Of a stretch of DNA of 64,000 nucleotides, positions 22,801 through 34,800 are shown piece by piece. Position 1 is the stretch's first letter. Every line of letters begins with the position of its first letter. The stretch comes from Elephas maximus indicus (taxonomy: Eukaryota; Chordata; Mammalia; Proboscidea; Elephantidae). The notes under the pieces are model-generated. The model was not told the DNA's origin. It ran no database searches and worked only from the letters and a program-made list of their open reading frames with translations. A program made the translations under genes and the position numbers. The DNA lies in assembly GCF_024166365.1 (NCBI RefSeq), contig NC_064819.1, forward strand, positions 9,870,501-9,934,500, in the 5' to 3' direction.

Positions 22801-25800
22801 CTTTTTCTCAGTTCCTTTCCTGCACATCTATATCACTTTAATCCTTAGCTTTTAATTTAGTACTTAACTAGTTGTTCGTCTTTATTTTATGTTGTTCTCT
22901 CTTCCTTCAGTAAATATTAGTTCCTTTTTCTCGGTTCCTTTCCTGCACACCTGTATCCCTTTAATCCTTAGCTTTTAGTTTAGTACTTAACTAGTTGTTT
23001 GTCTTTATTTTATGTTGTTCTCTCTTCCCCAGGATTTCTTGGCTATAGAAGGCATGTCTGATACTGGTTTTATATCTGTAATGGTGGTTGGCACATAGAT
23101 TCTTAATAAATACTTATGAGAATTCTCATAAATTCTCAATAAATACTTTAATTGATGGTTACTTGGTTCCTTTTCTAGCTCCTGGTAGAATTGGATGCAC
23201 ATGGTACTACTGGCTGAGCCTCAATTCTTAAAGAAGGCTATTTCTAGGGATTTCTTTAGTATGCTTGTTATTTCTATCTGTTCGGGTATACCTGCCTAAT
23301 CCATAGCTGACATTCTGCCTAATCCATAACCGACATTTCTCCACCACAGTTTAAGAATAAGAAAACTGTCATGCTGTGGTGGAATCTCACAGTCTTTTTA
23401 TTTCCTTTAGCAATCTGCCCATCGTGCTGCCACACGAGGCTTCATTCGGTATGGCTGGCGCTGGAGTTGGAGAACTACAATGTTTGTGACTATATTCAAG
23501 TGAGTTTTCTTTGACTCCTGAGAGAGGGTCCTCATTTTCTTTTAGGAGCACATCTTTTGAGCAAGTGGGATTATAAAAATTGAGCACCCACATTAAAGTG
23601 ATTCATAACGCCTCTTTCACAGGAACTTTTGTCTATCTATATGGAAGACTATTCAGTTGTAGTTTGGCATCTATTATGGTGATTTACCAGTTAGTCGTTT
23701 TTTTGATACAAGGCGTCTAAGTAAGAAAAATTTTGCGAAACTCTTCTTTGCATTTCTATTTCTAAGTGGATATTTATTCCAGAAATTTTATTATTCTTTG
23801 GTCCATTCTTCAGCAGAAGGTCTGCCTAGAAAACCCAGAGGCGTATTAGCAATCTGGAGCACATTGAAGGGGCTTAGACTTAGACCAGAGGTTGACCTAG
23901 TAGGCTGTTCTAAATTAGTACCTATCACTTTCATGAAAACAGCAGTCAGGAAGATAAGTAGGTTATGCTTTAAATCTTATGGTCTCCTCCTTCTCCCTTC
24001 TTCCCAGCGCAGTGAACACTGGTCTAAACGTCTACCGAAATAAAAATGCCCTAAGCCATTTTGTCGTTGCAGGAGGTAAGATTGATTTGTTCCTGTTTAC
24101 ATTTTTAATGTTTTTAAGTAGAGTTTAGTAAATACATAAGGACTTATAAATCAGAGCAACTAAACTCTTTGGTTGGTTTCTCATTACCCTTTATTCAACA
24201 TTCTTGTAAAATGTATGTATGGAGAGTATTGTGCTTGGCCCTGGGTGTTCATGGTGAGCAAAATAGAGATGGCCCCTGCCTTCGTAGAATTTTATGGGCA
24301 GGGTGAATGGGAAAAACAGGTTACTGTGGTAGAAAGTAACAAATAGATGGGGCAATGGGATCTAAAGTAGACAGAGTGGTCAGTGAAGGCTTTCCTAGGA
24401 AGTAACATTTAAGCTGATACCTGAAGGATGGGAAGGTACCTGAAATCTTGCAAAGACTGGCCCAGACAGAGGGAACATCAAGGATGAAGACACTAAGGCA
24501 ACAAAGTCCCTCCAAAGCAGATTAGTATGACTGGAACATAGTGAGTGAGGGGAAGGGTGGCTTGAGATGAGACTGATGAGGTGAGGTAGGAAGGAGCCAG
24601 ATTTTTCTTTGTTAAGAGTTTGGATTTTTTTTTTTAAAGTTACCTGCCTCTGGTAGATATGTCGTCTTTAAAATGAGCATTGAATTATTTCTGAAAATGT
24701 AAATGAAGTTAACGGCCGTAGACACTCAGTCACTCTCTTAACTCATGTATATTCTCTCACGCACAAAAGCACACATACACATGCCAAACATAACATTTTT
24801 TAAAACTTTTTATTTGGAAATAATTTCAACCTTACAAAACGTTGCAAAAATAAAAATAATGCAAGGAGCACCATTTGCCCTTTATATACGAAGACTCAGC
24901 TGTTAATACTTTACCCCGTTTGCATTAGCACTCGTGCAGTCTTGTTCTTTGGTACGCTCTCTATTTCTCTACGCATATGCATACACACGCAGGCAAACAC
25001 ATACATGTACATAGTTGGAACTTAACATTTTAATAAAAACATTAAAAAATATAAACTACAAATAGGCAATAACAGCCTTGGGGGGGAAGAAAACCAGTTG
25101 CTGTCGAGTCAATTTCAACTCATGGTGACCCGACGTATTTCAGGGTAGAACTGCCCGCCGTAGGGTTTTCGTAGCTGTGACCTTTTGGAAACATTACCAA
25201 GTCTTTCTTCCATGATGACTCTGGGTGGGTTTGAACTACCAACCTTTTACTAGTAGCCCAACACTTAACCGTTTGTGCCAGCCACCCAAGGAGCCTCTGA
25301 TTTTTAACAGCATTGGAGCAGCTAGAATTTGCCTTTTTCTAATTTGCAAACATTTTTACATGGGTATTTCATAGGCTCGGCTGCCTTTATCCAAACCAAA
25401 CTTTTGTCTGCTTTCTCCTGTCTCCATACTGTCTCCTGCTGTTACGTTCTCAATCAGCTACCTTGCTAAGTGCTAAAACCACAAACTGGGGAATGATATG
25501 GCTCTTTCCAAATTCCTAGTCCTATCAATTCTACTTCTTAAATATACATGGAATCTCCTGTCTCCTCGTGATTCCTACTGCGACCACCAGGTCATCCCTG
25601 CGTCTACCCTTGGCCTGCTCCATCTCCACTGTTGCCTTAGTTGCTTCTTTGAAAAATGGATATGATTATACCACTTCTCTGCTTGAAATTCTTTAGTAGG
25701 TACCCGTCCCTCCGAAGTCAGGTTTTTTTGTGCTTTAGGTGGAAGTTTCAGTTCATGTTAGTTTCTCATGCAAAAATTAATACACACATTGTTATTTGAC

Positions 25801-28800
25801 CCTAGTTGCTCTGCCTAAGATGTGACAGCCCATGCCTCCTTTCCACCCTGTATTTCCCGTGTCCCTTCAGCCAGCTCCTGTCCCTCCCTGCCTTCTCATC
25901 TCGCCTCCAGACAGGAGCTGCCCATTTAGTCTCACGTTATTTATTTGAGCTAAGAAGCACACTCTCCCCAAGTATCTTTTAATGTCTTATAGTCTAGTCT
26001 GGTCTTTGTCTGAAGAGTTGGCTTCAGGAATGGTTTTAGTTTTGGGTTAACAGAGAGCCCGGGGGCCATGTCTTCAGGCATCCTTCCGGTCCCAGTCAGA
26101 CCGTTAAGTCTGGTCTTTTTACTAGAATTTGAGTTCTGCACACCACTTTTCTCCTGTTCCAGCAGGGACTCTGTTGTAATCCCTTACAGGGCGGACATTG
26201 GTGGTAACCAGGCACCATCTAGTTCTTCTGGTCTTAGGCTGATAAAGTCTCTGGTTTATGTGGCCCTTTCTGTCTCCTGGGCTCATATGTTCCTTGTATC
26301 TTTGGTGTTCTTCATTCTCCTTTGCTCCAGGTAGGTAGGGACCGGTTGATGCATCTTAGATGGCCACTTGCTAGCTTTTAAGACCCCAGGTGCCACTCAC
26401 CAAAGTGGGATGCAGAACATTTTCTTAATACACTTTGTTATGCCAGTTGACCTAGATGTCCCCTGAAACCATGGTCCCCGCCTCTGCTACTCTATTCCTC
26501 TAAGTGTTTGATTGTATTCAGGAAACTTCTTAGCTTTTGTTTTAGTCCAGTTGTGCTGACCTCCCCTGTATTGTGTGTTGTTCTTCCCTTCACCTAAGAT
26601 AATTCTTGTCTATTATCTAGGTAGTAAATTCCCCTCTCCCTCCCTCCTCACCCTCTTAACCATCAAAGAATGTTTTTTACTGTGTTTAAACCTTAACTTG
26701 AATTCTTATAACAGTGGTCTCATAGAATATTTGTCCTTTTGCAACTGACCAATTTCACTCAGCATAATGCCTTCCACATTCATCCATGTTATGAGATGTT
26801 GTGCGGATTCATTGTTGTTCTTTATCGTTGCATAGTATTCCATTGTGTGAATATACCATAATTTGTTTATCCATTCATCTGTTGATGGGCACCTAGGTTG
26901 TTTCTGTCTTTATGCTATTGTGAACAGTGTTGCAGTGAACATGGGCCTGCATATATGTATTCGTCTGAGGGCTCTTATTTCTCTAGGATATATTTCAAGG
27001 AGTGGAATTGCTGGAACGTATGGTACTTCTATTTCTAGCTTTTTAAGGAGGCACCAAATTGATTTCCAAAGTGGTTGTGCCATTTTGCATTCCTACCAGC
27101 AGTGCATAAGTGTTCCAGGCTCTCCACAACCTCTCCAACGTTTATCATTTTGTGTTTTTTGGATTAATGCTAGCCTTGTTGGGGTGAGATGGTATCTCGT
27201 TGTAGTTTTGATTTTCACTGCTCTAATGGCTAATGGTCGTGAGCATTTCCTCATGTATCTTAGTGACCTGGATGTCTTCTTTGGTGAAATGCCTGTTTAT
27301 ATTCTTTGCCCATTTTTTAATTGGGTTGTCTTTTTGTTGTTGAGGTTTTGCAGTATCTTGTAGATTTTAGAGATTAGACACTGATTGGATTTGTAGTAGC
27401 CAAAAATTTTTTCCCAGTTTGTAGGTTGTCTTTTTACTCTTTTGGTTATCTAGTTTCTCTTCTGGTATTTGTGCATTGTTATTTATGGTTTGTATTCTGT
27501 TTATGCCAAGTATTAGGACTCCTAGCATTGTCCCTATTTTTTCTTCCAGGATCTTTAATTGTTTTAGATTTTATATTTAGGTCTTTGATCCATTTTATTT
27601 ATTATGGTTATATCCTCCTGGTATATTGTCCCTTTAATCATTAGTGTGCTTCCTTATCCTTTGTGGTGGATTTTCCTTTAAAATCTATTTTGTCAGAAAT
27701 TAATATTGCTGCTCCTGTTCTTTTTTGATTGTTGTTTGCACAATATATATTTTTTCCATCCTTTGAGTTTTTGTGTTTTTAAGCCTAACGTGTGTCTCCT
27801 GTAGGCAGCATATAGAGAGATTGTGTTTTTTAATCCATTCTTCCACTCTCTGTCTCTTTACTGGTGCATTTACTCCACTTACATTCAACGTAATATGTAC
27901 AGGTATGAGTTTAGTGCTGTCATTTTTATGTCTTTTTTTGTGTGTTATTGACAGTTTCTTTGTTCCACTTCATTTTCTGTGCTGAGTCGTTATTCTTTTT
28001 GTATTTCCTTTTCATCATTTTCATTCTTGTTGATTTTGTATATGCTGAGTCTTTATGTTTTTTGTGTTTTTTATTTTGGTGTATAGGATTGTTAGTTTCT
28101 TTTGTGGTTACCTTAATATTTACCCCTGTTTTTCTAAGTTTAAAAAATCTTTTATTTCTTTGTATCACCTTGACTTCGTCTCCATATGAAAGATCTGTGA
28201 CTACATTTTTTATTCCCTGTTTTTTGTTTTAATGTTGTCATCTTTTACATAATGACATCTCTGTTTCCCTATTTTCAGTGTTTTAAGCTTTGATTTATTT
28301 TTGCAACTTCCCTATGTGGGTTGCTATCTGGTTGCTCTGTACTGTGTTCTAGTCTTGGGTTGTTATCTGATATTAATGGATTTTCTAACCAGAGGACTCC
28401 CTTTAGTATTTCTTAAAATTTTAGTTTGGTTTTTGCAAATTCCCTAAACTTCTCTTTATCTAGAAATGCCCTAATTTCACCATCATATTTGAGAGACAGT
28501 TTTGCTGGATATATAAGTTTTGGCTGGCATTATTTTCCTTCAAGGCTTTATATATATGTCATCCATTGCCTTCTTGCCTGCATGGTTCCTGCTGAGTAGT
28601 CTGAGTTGAGTCTTATTGACTTTCTTTTGTAGGTGATGTTTCGTTTATCCCTAGCTGCTCTTAAAATTCTCTCTTTATCTTTGGTTTTGGCAAGTTTATC
28701 ATACTATGTCTTAGTGACTTTCTTTTGAGATCTACCTTATATGGAGTTCGATGAGTGTCTTAGGTAGATATCTTCTTATCTTTCACGATATCAGGGAAGT

Positions 28801-31800
28801 TTTCTGCCAACAAATCTTCAACAATTCTCACTGTATTTTCTATTATCCCCCCTGTTCTGGTACTTCAGTCACTTGTAGGTTATTCCTCTTGATAGAGTCC
28901 CACATAATTTTTAGGGTTTCATCACTTTTTAAAATTCTTTGACCTGATTTTTTCCTCAAATAAGTTGGTATCAAATGCTTTATCTTCAGTCTCAGTAATT
29001 CTGACTTCCATTGCTTTGGTTCTGCTCCTGTGACTTTCTATTGAGTTGTCTAATTCTGAAATTTTATTGTTAATCTTCTGGATTTCTGTTTGCTGTCTCT
29101 CTATGGATTCTTGCAGTCTGCTAAATTTGTCATTGTGCTCTTCTGTAATCTTCTTAAGTTCCTCTGCTGCTTTGTCTGTGTGTTGCTTGGCTCGTTCTGC
29201 ATTTTGCCTAATCTCCTTCCCGAGCTCTTGAAGAGTTCTGTATATTAATCTTTTGTATTCTACCGTTGGCAATTCCAGGAAATTTTCTTCCTCTGGAAGA
29301 TTTCTTGATTCTGTGTTCTGGGAGCCTCCTGAAGCCGTCATGGTCTGCCTCTTTATGTGATTTATTATTGGCTGTTGTCTCCAAGCCATCAATAAGTTAT
29401 ATTTATTTATTTCATGTTTGCTTACTGTGTCCTAGTTTCTTGTTTTGTTTTGATATGCCCAAATAGGCTGCTCATGAGAGCTAGTTTGATTACGGGCACC
29501 TTTGAAGCTCTAACGTCCTATCACCTGGTGGTTAGACCTGTTACTAGGTATGTGAACCCAGGAGTCCATTTGCTTTTCTAGTATGGTTGCAGCTCAGGTA
29601 CCCAGACTGTCGGTCACTAAGTGTGTGGTACAGGCTGTCACCTACAGCCCTAGATGAGCAAGGGTGTTTGGTGTAGGCACAGGTATGGGGCTGCAGTAGA
29701 GGGTCACGTGTTGAGCAAGGCAGGGGGCTGACAGCAGCCCCTGAGTGTCTGGGAGGAAAGCGTGTCCCTGTTCCCTACGGTGCGTAGGTGGGTGGGTTTT
29801 GCAGCCAGACTATGGGCACCCAACGCTGTTGGCTGTAAGGACTGGGAGGCACCACTTATTCTTGGACCCATGTCATGGGTGGCTAGGTGTCATACGTGGA
29901 GCCACCAGTCCTCAGCCCCCTGATGTTGGTAGGTGAGGACTCTTCTTAATAGGCAGAGCAGTGTCAAATATCATGAACTTGCCTCTCTGCCATATAGGTG
30001 ATACAGTTGAAGTCAGGCTTCAGGTATATACCATGTTGTACTGTGCTAAAGAGGGCCTACGCTGTTGAAATGGGCCCACACAGGTCTATGCAGGGGTGAA
30101 AGGCATTCAACGTCCATGAACCCCTTTTGCCTGTGCCTAGGCAAAGGAGCTGTGCCTGCCCTGAGTTCCTGGCTTAGGGGAGCCGGCAGATTATTTTTTC
30201 CTGTTTGTTAATTTGTTCTCTCTCTAAGGCTGGGAGAGTGGCTCAGGATGTGTGATAAGTCCTACTTCCGGCCCAGGGGACACAGCAATCTGTGGAGCTG
30301 GCTCGAGACCCAGTGTAGAGTGGGGAGGGGTCAGGTAAATGGGAAAGAGGTTTTTCTGAAAGGGGTGTGTTTTGATCTGCATGGTAGGTTAGACACATGT
30401 GCTTTTGCTGATTGGGCACTGCTTTTCACTGGTTCTGGAGGCGCGAGGAGACTGTACCACTCAGTCTCCTCTGACGTGGAAAACTCGCCCCAAGCACCAC
30501 TGCTTGCCTCACCGCACACAGCTGATCTGGCCTACAGGGCGCTGCTTGTTGCTTCTGAACCGTCTCTCCGTCCGCCTGCCGCTCAGTCCAGTTCTTCAAC
30601 TTTGCCTTTGATGTTCAGGGATCCTAGATTGTCAAATGTAATCGGTTCGCTTGTTTTTTTGGGTCTTTGTTGTAAGAGGGACCGCAGGAAGTGTCTGATT
30701 ACTCTGCCATCTTGGCCCTGCCTCTGAAGTCAGTTGCTGATCTGGCCCCAGTGTACCTCTCTTTCACTCCAGCCTTAGGAGTCTGCTTGTATTTCCTAAA
30801 GTCATCATATTCTTGCTTCCTGTATACTGGTCCCTCTTATTGGACCCACCGTCCCACTCGTGCAAGTAGTTTTGTTTAACTCCGTCTTTATCATTCAAGG
30901 TTCAGATCATTTGTCAGCCTCAGCTTCTGCAAGGGGTCCTCCTTAGCCTCCATTTTCCTATCTTTAGGTCTGCTTAAGTGTCTCTCCCCTGTGTTTCCAT
31001 AAAGGACTATAGTTTTACCAAAACATTCGTAACACTGTATCGCAGTTGTTCACCTGTTTTACTTCCCCACTAGATGACTTTTCTGAATTCAGAAAAAAAT
31101 GTTTGTTGTTTATATCCCAGGCACTTGGTACATAATAGAGTAGAATAAATGTTTCTTGGTAGAATGTAAAAATAATTAGTAAAATAAGAATAAAAAATAT
31201 ATTGATGCATTATAATTTTTAACTTGAATCCACATCACTTAATGGCGTAACACTAATTTCCCCTGAAGTCAGAATCAGGTCAAGATGTCACCCCTTACCA
31301 TTATCATTTGGCATTGGTCCGACATTCGTAAAAATATATTCAGTGCCTGAAATGGCTGAATGAAGAGCTTGACAAGTTCTCCCCCGCCCCCTCAAAAAAA
31401 AAACTGGACAGAGTTATCAGTAACAACTGTCTAAAGATGCTGGAAATTGACCAGAAGCATACACCAAATTGAGAAGCATTTATTCAGGAGTATCTGCTGA
31501 ATCTTGGTGAGAGCAGTGGTAGTCTGTGGAGTTTTGGCCTGGGGCTTTTCTTACCCTCTAGCCCCCAGGTCCATGGTGCAAAGTGCCACAAGGGCAGGGC
31601 AGGCCAGGAGGGCCAGCAGTTCTGCTACTGGAGTGGACTTTATTTAGAGCAAAGCACAGAAAATTCCACGTCTAGAGGTGTTACTGGAAGCAGCTAACCT
31701 GAGGTTTTAGATGCACAGTGCTTAAGAGGTATGGCTGCTAACCAAAAGGTTGACAGTTTGAATGCACCAGCCACTCCTTGGAAAGCCTGTGGGGCAGTTC

Positions 31801-34800
31801 TGCCCCGTTTCATAGGGTTGCTCTGAGTCAGAATCAACACAATGGCAATGGGATTTTGGGGGCAAGTAATAAACCGACAGACAAAGCAGAAATGTATCAG
31901 GGTATCCAGGTAAGAAAACAGCCAGAGGGGACTTTAATAAGATCCTACCTATCCCTGGCGCTCTGGAAGGCTGTGACATGTGTAAGTATTCACACACACT
32001 CAAAAAAGACTGGTGAGGGCCTTAGTGAGCTACTTGTCTTTGGCTGAATGTGAGACCTTGCCAGTGCAGAAAATAAAAGCAAGGGAAGACTTGTAAACTG
32101 CATGAACTTTGAATGCATTCCCTGAGCCACAGACAGATACACTGGCAAAGGGTGGGAAACCTTACTGGCTTAAGATGTTTAAGCACAATCTCTGATGAAT
32201 CATTGGCTGATTACTAAGCTAGGACAGTTCTGGGAAGCCAAACATAAAAATAAAAACTGAGTAGAGAGGATTTGCCCGGGCAAATCACTACATAAACAAA
32301 ACCACAACCACACTGCTGAGGGTTGCAGGGAGGTTGCAACGTCAAAGTTGCTACAGTGTACTATCTAAAACATCCAGTTTTTAACAACAACGGTAACAAA
32401 AATTACAAGACATGCAAAAACAGAAAAAAAGCAGTCAGTGGGAACTGTCTTGGAGGGGGCCCATCTATTGGACATAGCAGACAAAAGACTTCCGAACAGG
32501 AAACGATGTGTAAAGATGACAATGACTAAATAGAGAATATTGATATCTTTTTTTTTTTAGTTGTACTTTAAATGAAAACTTACAGTTCAAGTTAGTTTCT
32601 CATACAAAAATTTATACACACATTGTTATGTGACCATAGTTGCTCTCCCTGTAATGTGACAGCGTGCTTCTCCTTTCCACCCTGGATTTCTCATGTCCCA
32701 CCTGGGATTCAACCAGCTCCTGTCCCTTTTTGCCTTCTCATTTCATTTCCAGATAGGAGTTGCCCACTTAGTCTCATGTATCTATTTGAGCTAAGAAGCA
32801 CTGTCTTCATGAATATCAGTTTATGTCTTATGGTCCACTCTAATCTTTGAAGAATTGACTTTGGGAATGGTTTCAGTTCTGGGGCAACACAGTCCAGGGG
32901 CCATGCCTTCTGGGGCCCCTCCAGGCTGAGTCAGACCATTAAGTCTGGGCTTTTTATGTGAATTTGAGCTCTGCACCCCACTTTTCTCCTGCTCAGTTAG
33001 GGACTCACTGTTGTGTTCCACGTCAGGGTAGTCATTGGTGGTAGCTGGGCACTATCTAGTTCTTCTGGTCTCAGGCTGATGAAGTCTCTGGTTTATGTGG
33101 CCCTTTCTGTCTCTTGGGTTAATATTTTCATTTTGTCTTTGGTGTTCTTCATTCTTCTTTGCTCCAGGTGGGCTGGGACCAATTGATGCATCTTAGATAT
33201 CCGCTCCCTAGGTTTTAAGACCCCAGACACCACTCACCAAAGTGGGATGCAGAACGTTTTCTTAATTAACTTCGTTATGGCCGTTGACCCAGATGTCGCC
33301 TGAAACCATGGTCCCCACCCCTGCTACTCTGTCCCTCTAAGTGTTTGGTTGTATTCAGGAAACTTCTTAACTTTTCTTTTAGTCCAGTTGGGCTGACTTC
33401 CCCTGTATTGTGTGTTGTCCTTCCCCTCATCTAAAATAGTTCTTGTGTCTACTATCTAGTTAGTGAGTTCCCCTACCCTCGTAACCATCGAAGAATGTTT
33501 TCTTCTGTTAGACGACACATTTCTAAATAACCCATAAGTCGAAGAAGAAATCACAAGGAAAACTAGAAAAGTTTTGAGTTGAATTAATATGAAAGCACAG
33601 CATATCCAGATTTATAAATGCAGCCAAAGCAGTACTTCCAAAACAAAAAAACACAAACCCACTGCCATCATGTCAAATCCAGCTCAAAATGACGCTACAC
33701 GACAGAGTAGAACTGCCCCATGGGGCTTCCGAGACTGTAAATCTTCATGGAGGCAGACTGCCACATCTTTCTCCCTGGAGCAGCTGGTGGACTTGAACAT
33801 GTCAACCTTCTGGTTAGCAGCTGAGGGCTCAGCTACTGCACCACCAGAGCCCCTTAATCAGTACTTGGAAATTATGGTAAATTATGGTTATAAACCCTTA
33901 GAAAAGAAGAAAGATCTCAAACGAGTAATGCACACTTCCACCTTAACAAACTAGACAGTGAAGAGTAAACTAAACCCAAAGCTAGCAGAAGGAAGGAGGT
34001 AATAAAATTAGAGTGGAAAGAGACCATGAAGAGGGCACTTGTTCATAGTATGAGACCTGCAGTGTCCCTTTATGAGACCAGAGTGTCCCTGTAGTCAGCC
34101 TCAGCTGGGAATGTGTACATCAGGCGACTCGAATTTTTCGCTGCTCTGTGCGTGTCTACGAGTGACGAGGGAAGTGCGCCAAGTATTGATTGTGGGGTTA
34201 CAGATTTTGGGGAGCAAGTGAGTTCACGAATAATGAGTCTGAATAATGGGACCTACTGTAAGTGAACGCGTAAGTGATCTCTGGGTAGAAAGATATAAAT
34301 AGATAATATTTTTAAAGTATAAAACTAAACCATAGAGGAAATGGTTAACAGACTTGACTGCATGAAATTTTTAAACTTATCCACGTCATGAATACCATGT
34401 CGTTGTTGTTGTTCGTTGCCCTTGAGTTGATTATGACTCTACACCATTGGAGACACTAAACAATAAGCAACAGAGAAGTAATAATGTGTGCAGGTAACGT
34501 GTAAAGTTCCTCACACGTTAGAAAGAGAGGACCCCTCACCTGAACAGTGGACAAAGGACATGAGTTTGTAACTCACAGAAGTGACACAGCTGAGGCTTAA
34601 ACCTAAAAAACTGCATTTCTGTGCTGATTTAGAGAAATGAAAGTTAAAACTTGATCCCATTTTTGGCCTCTCTAAACAGGAGAGAGAAAATGAGAGGATA
34701 CAGAAGAACAGGCACTCACATGCTCTCCACGGGCAGCGAGATTTGTCCGCCCTTTTTGGATAGCAGTTCAGTAACAAGTCAAAAGCCTTAAGAGTGTTTA

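Larger units (their letters stand above)
25722..30720 (-). mobile_element. L1 retrotransposon with both ends, internally deleted
   Basis: Reading the minus strand: the 5' UTR begins near 30720 with CAGGGCCAAGATGGCAGAG (a YY1-type start) and is GC-rich to about 29400. ORF1 follows (about 29392 down to 28000), then the start of ORF2 near 27900. Next comes a jump near 27597 to the ORF2 C-terminal part (27590-26650), a 3' UTR and an A-tail at 25722. The flanks CCTCCGAAGTCAG (25709-25721) and CCTCTGAAGTCAG (30721-30733) are a 13-bp target-site duplication with one mismatch. A complete L1 is about 6-7 kb, so the reverse-transcriptase core is missing. Confidence 0.88.
32285..34030 (+). repeat. ancient L1 fragment (plus strand), interrupted
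   Basis: 32340-32525 has ACATCCAGTTTTTAACAACA and AATTACAAGACATGCAAAAA; 33525-34030 has AAAGAAGAAAGATCTCAAAC, ACTAAACCCAAAGCTAGCAG and AAGGAAGGAGGTAATAAAAT, which is L1 ORF2 wording in forward sense. An L1 3' end (32550-33510) and a SINE split it. Confidence 0.7.

Noticed and set aside
26863-27363. 166-codon plus-strand hydrophobic ORF
   Set aside because: Antisense of L1 ORF2 C-terminal coding sequence; the transmembrane-like character comes from reading the A-rich L1 strand in reverse.
30248-30727. 159-codon plus-strand ORF
   Set aside because: It is the antisense of a GC-rich L1 5' UTR, where long chance ORFs are common.
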